DNA of 22,546 nucleotides from a virus. The notes under the pieces are model-generated. The model worked only from the letters and a program-made list of their open reading frames with translations, made no database searches and was not told where the DNA came from. A program made the position numbers and the translations under genes. The stretch spans positions 1 to 22,546 of the IMG/VR virus record IMGVR_UViG_3300021354_000036. The stretch is one strand, 5' to 3'. Below are positions 14,350-19,126 of this stretch, piece by piece; position 1 is the stretch's first letter; the number at the start of each line of letters is the position of its first letter.

Positions 14350-14615
14350 TTGACAACTCCAATCATCCTTAAAGCCGCTTCAGGGCCGTCAACGCGGCAC
14401 AACGTACCACCGCACCAATTCTTAAAAAAGTCCTCTTGTAGGGCCGTTAAACGCTTTCTAGGGCCATCTTTGACTTCCATTAACCAACTGTGGTTCTTGT
14501 AGCCGACCAAAAGATCAACTGGCAGGCCAATAATCCAGACGTATGCGCCAGCGGCTCTAAGCGCTGAAACTATTTGGGCTTGGTTAGCATCTACACGGGC
14601 GGCGCGTCTAATCAT
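14346..14615 (-). CDS. VRR-NUC domain nuclease
   Basis: The protein has 89 residues. Its ATG overlaps the upstream TAG as ATGATTAG and its stop overlaps the NinB start. It covers a minimal VRR-NUC (PD-(D/E)xK) domain: RVDANQAQIVSALRAAGAYVW helix and strand, PVDLLVG with D34, LMEVKDG with E47 and K49, and TALQEDFFKNW with Q60. Single-domain phage VRR-NUC proteins are proposed structure-specific nucleases that cut branched DNA, as in resolution before packaging. The catalytic residues are all visible, so it should be active. The basic RKRL after the core may contact DNA. Confidence 0.85.
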   Translation of the reverse strand: MIRRAARVDANQAQIVSALRAAGAYVWIIGLPVDLLVGYKNHSWLMEVKDGPRKRLTALQEDFFKNWCGGTLCRVDGPEAALRMIGVVK

Positions 14616-14772
14616 TTTGTTCTTTCAATAAATTCATAGGTGGCGACTTTTCCATTTGACTGCTTGGCTCATAGTCTCCCGTAAGCTCAAGCGCTTGGTC
14701 GATGACAAAAGGGCTAAATTGCTGGCCTTCTTTAGCTCGGTCAAGGATTTGGTTGGCTTGTTGATTGGTCAA
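14608..14772 (-). CDS. Small protein with TTG start, 54 residues
   Basis: The gene starts with TTG at 14772, overlapping the previous stop as TTGA, and a GAGGTGG ribosome site lies 5-6 nt upstream. TAG at 14610-14608 overlaps the VRR-NUC start. The product begins (M)TNQQANQILDRAKEGQQF and continues FSPFVIDQALELTGDYEPSSQMEKSPPMNLLKEQND. It is a helical, polar protein with a Pro-rich end. The coupling at both ends and the strong ribosome site are the reasons to accept it. No family is recognised, although an N-terminal helix followed by IxxALxLTGD is seen in small phage early proteins. Confidence 0.62.
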   Translation of the reverse strand: MTNQQANQILDRAKEGQQFSPFVIDQALELTGDYEPSSQMEKSPPMNLLKEQND

Positions 14773-14987
14773 AATTCCACCTCGTCATACCAATTTTTTT
14801 TGTCTTTTTTTGGATAGTTGGGCAAAATTGGCACTTTTTTTGACTTTTCAGTGTTTGCCCATTGGTGATGGCTGCACATCGGTTTGTCAATTTTTACAGC
14901 CCACCAGTTTGAGCAGCTAGGCACTGAGCAAAGGTTTGAATCAAAAGTTGTTTCTGGTTGATTGCTTCGAAAATTAGTTAACGCCAT
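14769..14987 (-). CDS. Small Cys/His (putative zinc-binding) protein
   Basis: The product has 72 residues; ATG 14987 follows AAGGA at about 7 nt and overlaps the DUF1376 gene by 14 bases. The middle reads LCSVPSCSNWWAVKIDKPMCSHHQW: C20, C25, C38 and H40/H41 form a plausible one-zinc knuckle. The C-terminus is Lys/Pro/Tyr-rich (ILPNYPKKDKKNWYDEVEF). Similar short Cys-knuckle proteins sit after DUF1376 replication genes in other phages, so an accessory role in replication is plausible. There is no direct evidence for nucleic-acid binding. Confidence 0.68.
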   Translation of the reverse strand: MALTNFRSNQPETTFDSNLCSVPSCSNWWAVKIDKPMCSHHQWANTEKSKKVPILPNYPKKDKKNWYDEVEF

Positions 14988-15720
14988 GATATTTTCCTTC
15001 TACTATTTTTGCAAAATTGCTTGGTTTCAAGATCCATTCAAGGTCTGCTAAAAAGGCACGACCATCTTTGCTGTTAACTCTGCCTGTCAAAAACTTAGAT
15101 GATGCAATGTGTTGAAAGAAATCAGCAAACCAGCCAAGAATGTCAGTCGCCAAAATTTTCTTTTCCTTGGATAATTCTTCAGCAACTTCGCGCCATCTCT
15201 GCCGGAGATAACCTTTCCTTGCGTCATTCCAAACTTCTACCCTTCGCAATGTTGGCAGGTGTTTGTGGTAAAGCTCAATAACTTTTTCATGGTCGCAACT
15301 CGGAAGGCCACCGTCAGGTGGACATATATTGGTATTTACTTGGTTATTAGTTATTGGTTTATCGTTTATAGTTGCCTTAGCGATGGGATGCGAGTCGGAA
15401 CCCACTGGGTTCTTTTTACGTCCTCCTAAGCGACCGTTAGCTCGATTTTTCTCAGCCATTGCATGATATTGCTCTATGACATCAGCGCATCTAGCGTGAA
15501 ACCAACCATCTTCATCTTTGGTAAACATATCCAACAGAACCCCCTGCACCACTTGGGCATCCACTCGGATGCGTCTGGCAACCCATTGGGTATCCATTGG
15601 GATTTTTTGTTCGCTGTCATAGTACATATCAAGAAGGCGGCGATATGCTAAATCCTCCTCATTAGACAGGTGAGCCGTGGCTGACCGATAGTCGCCAATG
15701 TTGAATTGGTAATAGTGCAT
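14974..15720 (-). CDS. DUF1376 (YdaU-like) phage replication protein
   Basis: The product has 248 residues; ATG 15720 follows GAGG at 8 nt. Residues 1-90 match DUF1376: MHYYQFNIGDYRSATAHLSNEEDLAYRRLLDMYYDSEQKIP, then WVARRIRVDAQVVQGVLLDMFTKDEDGWFHARC and a helix. A basic RANGRLGGRKKN stretch (93-104) and a polar linker follow. Residues 145-248 form a helical C-terminal domain ending ADLEWILKPSNFAKIVEGKYHG, as in phage replisome organiser proteins that bind an origin or recruit host helicase. Its own sigma70-like promoter and a roughly 90-nt leader precede it. The family match is clear; the exact replication role is inferred. Confidence 0.83.
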   Translation of the reverse strand: MHYYQFNIGDYRSATAHLSNEEDLAYRRLLDMYYDSEQKIPMDTQWVARRIRVDAQVVQGVLLDMFTKDEDGWFHARCADVIEQYHAMAEKNRANGRLGGRKKNPVGSDSHPIAKATINDKPITNNQVNTNICPPDGGLPSCDHEKVIELYHKHLPTLRRVEVWNDARKGYLRQRWREVAEELSKEKKILATDILGWFADFFQHIASSKFLTGRVNSKDGRAFLADLEWILKPSNFAKIVEGKYHGVN

Positions 15721-15811
15721 TGAAGCATCCTCGCAAACCTCCAGAAAAGAAACAACAGCAGGCGGGAGGTACGCTTTTCGGTACGCTCATGACTTCGTAC
15801 CTAGCTGGTTT
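15721..15811 (-). promoter_or_regulatory. 5' leader of the DUF1376 gene with competing CGTACC/GGTACG repeats
   Basis: The predicted transcript leader (about 90 nt) holds one GGTACG-type arm and two CGTACC-type arms. On the plus strand these are AGGTACG 15767-15773, GGTACG 15780-15785 and CGTACCT 15796-15802. The single arm can pair with either of the other two, so two alternative hairpins are possible. A GGAGG and a GAGG follow near the start. This could be an attenuator, a protein-binding site or part of an origin; there is no direct evidence which. Confidence 0.4.
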
Positions 15812-15817
15812 CAAAAA

Positions 15818-15846
15818 ATTATATACCGTTCAAGCCTTACTGTAAA
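15818..15846 (-). promoter_or_regulatory. Sigma70-type promoter for the DUF1376 gene
   Basis: On the minus strand TTTACA (15846-15841, 5 of 6 matches) and TATAAT (15823-15818, perfect) are separated by exactly 17 nt. It overlaps the stop codon of the upstream winged-helix gene and predicts a start near 15811, about 90 nt before ATG 15720. It is the best consensus promoter in the window. Confidence 0.72.
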
Positions 15847-16177
15847 CAATCATCCGACCATCATGTCGGCGCTCAAACTGGCTCACGCTGTAAGCCTGCT
15901 CACGTTTAGATGTATGACACTGCGTTTCCCAATTACGCCAATCAAACGCATTGATGGCCTTGGGCTTTGCTTTAACCAAATCCCAAAGCGCCTCAGACCC
16001 AAAGCCACGGTCTAAATCTCGCACTCCAACCTGTTCAATAAGCCCCTCATCAAACAGTTTTTTGCGGTAAAACCGAACCTTGGCTTTTGTAAGCATAGTC
16101 TCGCGCATGATGTCTGAAATACTTATTGGAGTTTTTCCAAAAGCTGCAAGGACTGTAAGTCTTGTTTTTTGAACCAT
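15830..16177 (-). CDS. Winged-helix DNA-binding protein of the early operon
   Basis: The product has 115 residues. From ATG 16177 it overlaps the upstream Cro-like gene by 55 bases in another frame. Shorter starts (16108, 16096) would delete the first helix of the fold. Residues 5-60 (LTVLAAFGKTPISISDIMRETMLTKAKVRFYRKKLFDEGLIEQVG) form a typical winged helix with recognition helix KAKVRFYRKKL. The second half contains AFDWRNWETQCHTSKREQ and ends QFERRHDGRMIVYSKA. It probably binds DNA as an early regulator or replication accessory protein. There is no good Shine-Dalgarno, so translation is likely coupled to the overlapping gene. The family is not recognised beyond the fold. Confidence 0.7.
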   Translation of the reverse strand: MVQKTRLTVLAAFGKTPISISDIMRETMLTKAKVRFYRKKLFDEGLIEQVGVRDLDRGFGSEALWDLVKAKPKAINAFDWRNWETQCHTSKREQAYSVSQFERRHDGRMIVYSKA

Positions 16178-16320
16178 TTTGGCTTTAAAGATTTAAGTTG
16201 ATAGATACGCATCAACGGCACATCATTACCCCACTGAGCAATGGCTGCCTGGCTGATGCCCAAAAGGGCGGCTAACTTGGTTTGTGACCCTGCAAGCCTG
16301 ATGGCGGTAGATTTTTCCAT
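16123..16320 (-). CDS. Cro-like HTH repressor, second tandem copy
   Basis: The product has 65 residues. It has an N-terminal Cro-type helix-turn-helix: STAIRLAGSQTKLAALLGISQAAIAQWGNDVPLMRIYQLKSLKPKWF, with helix 2 KLAALLGI and recognition helix QAAIAQW. It is a paralogue of the gene directly upstream (16332-16499); the pattern AI-LAGSQ-KLA-LLGIS, then W, P, RI-QLK-L-P-WF is shared. The extra C-terminal tail (KKQDLQSLQLLEKLQ) is encoded where the next gene overlaps by 55 bases and is absent from the first copy. Cro-like proteins bind operators as dimers. The natural target is the palindrome at 16568-16587, although the two copies differ in the recognition helix and may prefer different sites. 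Confidence 0.8.
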   Translation of the reverse strand: MEKSTAIRLAGSQTKLAALLGISQAAIAQWGNDVPLMRIYQLKSLKPKWFKKQDLQSLQLLEKLQ

Positions 16321-16331
16321 GTGTACTTTTT

Positions 16332-16499
16332 TTATGGCTCAATTACTTCAAACCATTCAGGACGCAACAGTTTAAGTTGCCAAATTCTTGCTTGGGGTAT
16401 CGTTTCCCACAGCCAAACAGCACCCCTGCTGATGCCCAATAGTTTGGCTAACTTGGATTGTGAACCCGCTAACTGGATTGCTTGCTGTTTAGTTATCAT
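16332..16499 (-). CDS. Cro-like HTH repressor, first tandem copy
   Basis: The product has 55 residues. ATG 16499 to TAA 16332 encodes MITKQQAIQLAGSQSKLAKL, a LLGISRGAVWLWETIPQARI block and a WQLKLLRPEWFEVIEP end. This is a minimal Cro-type domain whose recognition helix (RGAVWLW) differs from the second copy (QAAIAQW). It is the first gene of the leftward operon. A TATACT -10 ends 6 bases before the start codon, so the transcript probably begins at the A of the ATG and is leaderless; no Shine-Dalgarno is present. It is likely the switch regulator (Cro- or CI-like), acting at the divergent promoter region. The second copy starts 11 bases downstream of its stop. Confidence 0.78.
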   Translation of the reverse strand: MITKQQAIQLAGSQSKLAKLLGISRGAVWLWETIPQARIWQLKLLRPEWFEVIEP

Positions 16500-16505
16500 G
16501 TGCTA

Positions 16506-16535
16506 AGTATAGCGCAATAGACAAAAAAACAACAA
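16506..16535 (-). promoter_or_regulatory. Leftward early promoter (possibly leaderless transcript)
   Basis: The minus-strand -10 TATACT (16511-16506) matches 5 of 6 consensus bases. The -35 is weak: TTGTTG (16535-16530) at 18 nt or TTGTTT (16532-16527) at 15 nt. With the usual 6-7 base discriminator the transcript would start at 16499, the A of the first Cro-like ATG. The GCTATAC heptamer spanning the -10 (16513-16507) is also present in the palindrome at 16579-16585, so one regulator could touch both sites. Confidence 0.55.
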
Positions 16536-16558
16536 ATACCCAACTTTTTTGTGTGGGC

Positions 16559-16591
16559 TTGCATTGTTTGTATAGATTGCTATACAATGCA
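16559..16591 (+). promoter_or_regulatory. Rightward early promoter overlapping an operator
   Basis: TTGCAT (16559-16564) serves as a weak -35. At 16 nt comes TATACA (16581-16586) preceded by TG at 16578-16579, giving an extended -10 (TG-C-TATACA). TACAAT (16583-16588, 5 of 6) at 18 nt is the alternative. It would start transcription near 16594 and drive the operon beginning at 16631. The palindrome at 16568-16587 lies between and over these elements, so a bound repressor would block polymerase. Confidence 0.55.
16568..16587. promoter_or_regulatory. Palindromic operator of the divergent switch
   Basis: The arms TTGTATAG (16568-16575) and CTATACAA (16580-16587) are perfect inverted repeats around ATTG. 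The right arm extends to CTATACAATGCA, and the left side holds TGCATTG at 16560-16566, offset by a 4-base insertion, so a longer degenerate dyad exists. A third half-site GTATAGC is at 16507-16513. Size, spacing and location between divergent genes are typical of a Cro/CI-type operator. The binding protein is presumed to be one of the two Cro-like products. Confidence 0.6.
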
Positions 16592-16630
16592 CCCATGCCC
16601 TGAACATCTTGGGGTCTACTAAGGAAAATT

Positions 16631-16711
16631 ATGAAAGATCAAATTCTTGACTGTTTAGCCGCTATTGCCATTGGCACTGTGTTTGCCATTCTTTTGGCGT
16701 GGAGGGGCTAA
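16631..16711 (+). CDS. Tiny single-pass membrane protein, 26 residues
   Basis: ATG 16631 follows AAGGA at a good distance and TAA is at 16709-16711. The product begins MKDQILDCLAAIAIGTVFAI and ends LLAWRG: one hydrophobic helix flanked by charged ends. It is the first gene after the rightward promoter, and the next start overlaps its stop (TAATG). Tiny membrane proteins in first position of early phage operons often affect superinfection or membrane physiology; no function can be assigned. The real ribosome site and the coupling argue it is expressed. Confidence 0.6.
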   Translation: MKDQILDCLAAIAIGTVFAILLAWRG

Positions 16712-16872
16712 TGGATACAACTATCCTAAAACGCGCCCGTGAGTTGTGGACAAACCCCAACGTTCCACTCTGCACCCAACGCCACAACATCCGCGCTTGG
16801 GTTAAATCTGTGCGATTCCTTGGCAACAGACATTTACTGGCAAATAAGATTATTAAGAAAGACGAATTATGA
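16711..16872 (+). CDS. Small basic protein, 53 residues
   Basis: ATG 16711 overlaps the previous TAA and is preceded by GGAGGGG. The product begins MDTTILKRARELWTNPNVPL and continues CTQRHNIRAWVKSVRFLGNRHLLANKIIKKDEL, basic and helical. TGA 16870-16872 overlaps the Erf start (ATGA). I do not recognise the family. The R-x-LW-x(n)-R-x-N-x-R-x-WV-x-S-VR-x-LG pattern could be a small nucleic-acid-binding protein. Its only clear context is translational coupling into the recombination genes. Confidence 0.6.
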   Translation: MDTTILKRARELWTNPNVPLCTQRHNIRAWVKSVRFLGNRHLLANKIIKKDEL

Positions 16873-17429
16873 AAAACCTTGCAACCGCCCTTGTCAAAGC
16901 ACAAATGGCCTTTGGCCCTGCTTTAAAGACTGCCACAAACCCTCATTTCCGTTCACGTTATGCTGACCTGTCTGCTTGTGTCGAGGCCGTCATGGACGGT
17001 TTAAACCGCAACGGCATAGCTATGATTCAACAATGCTCAGAATCAGATACCGGAGTAATTGTAGAAACCGTGTTTATCCACGAATCTGGCGAGATGCTGA
17101 ATTGCGGCAAACTCCACGTTCCCGCTGTCAAGCACGACCCACAAGGTTACGGCTCGGCTTTGACTTACGCTCGGCGTTACTCATTGATGGCGGCTTGCGG
17201 TATTGCCCCAGAAGACGATGACGGAAACGCTGCCAGCCGTAAGACAGAGATTAAGAAGTCTGAGGTTGACGAATCAAGAATGGCTGATATGTTGGCGGCA
17301 ATCGAGGCCACCACAACAGAAGAAGATTTAAAGAAGGCTTACGTTGGGGCTTATGCCTACGCTAACGGTGAACCCACTTGGCAAAAACGTGTTATTGCCA
17401 TTAAAGACAAGATGAAGGGGAAACTGTAA
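16869..17429 (+). CDS. erf: Erf-family single-strand annealing protein
   Basis: The product has 186 residues; the start overlaps the previous stop (ATGA). The N-terminal 130 residues match the ERF superfamily: LATALVKAQMAFGPALKTATNPHFRSRYADLSACVEAVMDGL, GIAMIQQ, a VETVFIHESGEML hairpin, and the signature DPQGYGSALTYARRYSLMAACGIAPEDDDGN. The C-terminus is a polar linker plus helical end, as in P22 Erf. It should anneal complementary single strands for recombination and genome circularisation. The exonuclease and NinB encoded nearby complete a recombination system. The length is typical and no key motif is missing. Confidence 0.9.
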   Translation: MKNLATALVKAQMAFGPALKTATNPHFRSRYADLSACVEAVMDGLNRNGIAMIQQCSESDTGVIVETVFIHESGEMLNCGKLHVPAVKHDPQGYGSALTYARRYSLMAACGIAPEDDDGNAASRKTEIKKSEVDESRMADMLAAIEATTTEEDLKKAYVGAYAYANGEPTWQKRVIAIKDKMKGKL

Positions 17430-17641
17430 TGAACTTGACTGACGAACAAATTATGGAAGCTGGCGATTTGGGTAACCAGATTGTTGGTTACGCTTTTGAA
17501 GAAAATGACGAAATTTCAGCATTGGCTTGTTTAATGGCGGCAGTGCCTTATTTGCTAGACGCAAAAATTGGCAAAGGTGAGGCTTGTTGGACTTTAAAAA
17601 CTTTAATGAATGGATATGAAGATGGAACAAAGAAGCCCTGA
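17429..17641 (+). CDS. Small helical protein between Erf and exonuclease genes
   Basis: The product has 70 residues; ATG 17429 overlaps the Erf TAA and follows AGGGG. The sequence MNLTDEQIMEAGDLGNQIVG, then YAFEENDEISALACLMAAVPYLL, suggests a four-helix acidic protein. The last 32 bases overlap the exonuclease start. No family is recognised. A position between annealing protein and exonuclease suggests an accessory of the recombination pair, but this is only context. Confidence 0.65.
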   Translation: MNLTDEQIMEAGDLGNQIVGYAFEENDEISALACLMAAVPYLLDAKIGKGEACWTLKTLMNGYEDGTKKP

Positions 17642-18245
17642 ATGGTTTGCGGCTCGATTGGGCAAAGTGACCGCATCGCGGGTAGCTGATGTAATTGCCA
17701 AGACAAAAACGGGTTATAGCGCCAGCCGAGACAATTATATGGCTCAACTGGTCTGCGAACGCATGACCGGAGTGCAAGGGGAAAACTATACCAATGCGGC
17801 AATGCAGTGGGGTACAGATCAAGAGCCTTTAGCCCGAGCAGCGTATGAGGCCGCACAAGACGTTTTAGTGGACGAGACAGGCTTTGTTATTCATCCAAGG
17901 ATTTCAGAGGCTGGTGCGTCTCCTGATGGCCTTGTAGGGATATTTGGCTTGATTGAGATCAAATGCCCCAACACGGCGACACACATTGAAACTATCTTGA
18001 GCGACAAAGTGCCTGGCAAGTACATTACCCAGATGCAATGGCAAATGGCGTGTACCGAAAGAGATTGGTGCGACTTTGTTAGTTTTGACCCTAGAATGCC
18101 TGAAGGACTCCAGTTATTTATTAAACGGGTTGAATTCGACTCTATTTATGTAAAAATGCTGGAATATGAAATCCAAGAGTTTTTAGATGAGCTAGAAACA
18201 AAAATTAAGAACCTTAACGAAAGAAAAAATGGCAAAAGTGCTTAA
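17610..18245 (+). CDS. YqaJ / lambda-type exonuclease
   Basis: The product has 211 residues from ATG 17610; in-frame ATGs at 17616 and 17622 are equally possible because no start has a clear Shine-Dalgarno. It shows the YqaJ recombinase motifs in order: RSPEWFAARLGKVTASRVADV (8-28), a MQWGTDQEPLARAAYE helix, GASPDGLVG with D106, LIEIKCP with E116 and K118 (PD-(D/E)xK core), and YITQMQWQMACTERDWCDFV. Such exonucleases chew one strand from double-strand ends so that the annealing protein can act. The pairing with Erf is the classical two-component phage recombinase. It overlaps both neighbours. Confidence 0.88.
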   Translation: MDMKMEQRSPEWFAARLGKVTASRVADVIAKTKTGYSASRDNYMAQLVCERMTGVQGENYTNAAMQWGTDQEPLARAAYEAAQDVLVDETGFVIHPRISEAGASPDGLVGIFGLIEIKCPNTATHIETILSDKVPGKYITQMQWQMACTERDWCDFVSFDPRMPEGLQLFIKRVEFDSIYVKMLEYEIQEFLDELETKIKNLNERKNGKSA

Positions 18246-18459
18246 AGAAATCTCAGTTATTACGGGCAAATACAAAAACACCCAAGGGCAAGAAAAGAAC
18301 CGTTATACCCGTATCGGCTCAATCATTGACACAAAAAATGGTGAAATGCTGAAGATTGACGTCATCCCTGTAATGGAGGGCGCTTGGTCTGGTTGGGCAT
18401 ACATCAATGAACCGCGCGAAAAAGATAATTTAAAAGACGATTCCGATATAAACTTTTAA
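18229..18459 (+). CDS. Small protein after the exonuclease, possible SSB-like recombination partner
   Basis: The product has 76 residues; ATG 18229 overlaps the exonuclease end by 17 bases and has only a weak GAAAG site. The sequence KEISVITGKYKNTQGQEKNRYTRIGSIIDTKNGEMLKIDVIPVMEGAWSGWAYINEP alternates strands, with conserved-looking GKY, R-x-IG and GWAY blocks. It ends in an acidic tail (EKDNLKDDSDINF). A small beta-barrel with an acidic tail ending in Phe is reminiscent of single-stranded-DNA-binding proteins. It is known to me only as a recurrent uncharacterised phage gene, so the SSB idea is inference from fold, tail and neighbours. Confidence 0.6.
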   Translation: MAKVLKEISVITGKYKNTQGQEKNRYTRIGSIIDTKNGEMLKIDVIPVMEGAWSGWAYINEPREKDNLKDDSDINF

Positions 18460-18496
18460 ACATGGCCTAACCCATACTCCTGGGAAAAGGGGGTGC

Positions 18497-18529
18497 TGGC
18501 ATACCATCCTATTAGGTCAATGTATGCCA
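18497..18529 (+). promoter_or_regulatory. Inverted repeat upstream of the winged-helix gene
   Basis: TGGCATAC (18497-18504) and GTATGCCA (18522-18529) form a perfect 8-bp stem with a 17-nt loop. The arms extend to GGTG and ACC with a 2-base bulge. It ends 17 bases before ATG 18547, in the only gap of this operon above 80 bases. It could be an operator, an RNA hairpin that changes translation, or a processing site. It has no T-run. Confidence 0.45.
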
Positions 18530-18546
18530 CCCAACAAGGACAAATT

Positions 18547-18867
18547 ATGAAATTATCAGATTTATTTGGCGGTCATCCTCTTAACTTATTCCCAAGAGTG
18601 AGGAAAGATGATCCAGTGACAAGTTATGAAGCAGCGGATGCAATCAAGGATAAAGTTTCCGACCATTACACCGAAATCATTGAATGCTTAATCCTCCACG
18701 GCGCGCTTGGCAAAGACGGGATTTCTAACAAAACAACGTTAGACCCAAACCAAGTCGCTAGGCGTTTGAGTGAGATGGAACGTCTAGGATTTATCGAGCA
18801 AACAGGCAACAAAGTGAAGTCAAACACGGGCAGAAATGAGCGTGAATGGAAAATTCATGTAAAATAA
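18547..18867 (+). CDS. Winged-helix DNA-binding protein
   Basis: The product has 106 residues. ATG 18547 is chosen because AAGGA lies 7 nt upstream; an upstream ATG at 18493 has no site and falls within the inverted repeat region. Residues 20-105 read RKDDPVTSYEAADAIKDKVSDHYTEIIECLILHGALGKDGISNKTTLDPNQVARRLSEMERLGFIEQTGNKVKSNTGRNEREWKI. This is a winged helix with DPNQVARRLSEMERLGFI as recognition helix and wing approach. Such stand-alone proteins occur in early phage operons as regulators or replication accessories. Its target may be the inverted repeat just upstream (inference). Confidence 0.72.
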   Translation: MKLSDLFGGHPLNLFPRVRKDDPVTSYEAADAIKDKVSDHYTEIIECLILHGALGKDGISNKTTLDPNQVARRLSEMERLGFIEQTGNKVKSNTGRNEREWKIHVK

Positions 18868-18870
18868 GGT

Positions 18871-18884
18871 AGGCGTTTTCGCCT
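18871..18884 (+). other. Short stem-loop after the winged-helix gene
   Basis: AGGCG-TTTT-CGCCT (18871-18884) starts 4 bases after the stop at 18867. The 5-bp GC-rich stem with a four-base loop could pause polymerase, but no T-run follows, so it is not called a terminator. Confidence 0.3.
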
Positions 18885-18910
18885 TCAATTCATATTTTCA
18901 AGGAAATATC

Positions 18911-19126
18911 ATGGGCAAGATGGACTCTAGCAAAGGCGTGAAAAGCGTCACTGGCGCAACCTCTCCTAAAGGCGCAACAGCGCCTGACATGAGTGGCGAG
19001 CGTAAAGGCAAACTGGTTGGCGGCGTTGCAATGGGCAAAGAAGACGCAACTGGCGCTGACAAGAAGTTTGACGGTGGACGTAGCTCCGGCATTTGCTACA
19101 CTCACACTCGAGACGCATACCGCTAA
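18911..19126 (+). CDS. Small Gly/Lys-rich basic protein
   Basis: The product has 71 residues; ATG 18911 follows AAGGA. It is low-complexity and basic: MGKMDSSKGVKSVTGATSPK, then GATAPDMSGERKGKLVGGVAMGKEDATGADKKFDGGRSSGICYTHTRDAYR, with repeated GAT/GK units. It is likely disordered in the N-terminal half, with a Cys/Tyr/His-containing end (ICYTHTRDAYR). No family is recognised. The strong ribosome site supports expression. A structured inter-gene element begins at its stop codon. Confidence 0.6.
   Translation: MGKMDSSKGVKSVTGATSPKGATAPDMSGERKGKLVGGVAMGKEDATGADKKFDGGRSSGICYTHTRDAYR

Noticed and set aside
15648-15728. 26-codon leftward frame starting before the DUF1376 ATG
   Set aside because: Its ATG has a decent GGAGG upstream, but the peptide has no features and the DUF1376 start is fixed by its conserved N-terminus; kept only as a possible leader peptide.
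16321-16506. Rightward 61-residue frame
   Set aside because: It is the complement of the first Cro-like gene, whose minus-strand product is a clear HTH paralogue.
16739-16966. Rightward 75-residue frame overlapping the small basic protein and Erf
   Set aside because: The 53-residue gene and Erf explain both ends with ATGA coupling; this frame has no ribosome site.
18493-18546. N-terminal extension of the winged-helix gene
   Set aside because: The longer start lacks a ribosome site and would place the inverted repeat in coding sequence; ATG 18547 has AAGGA.
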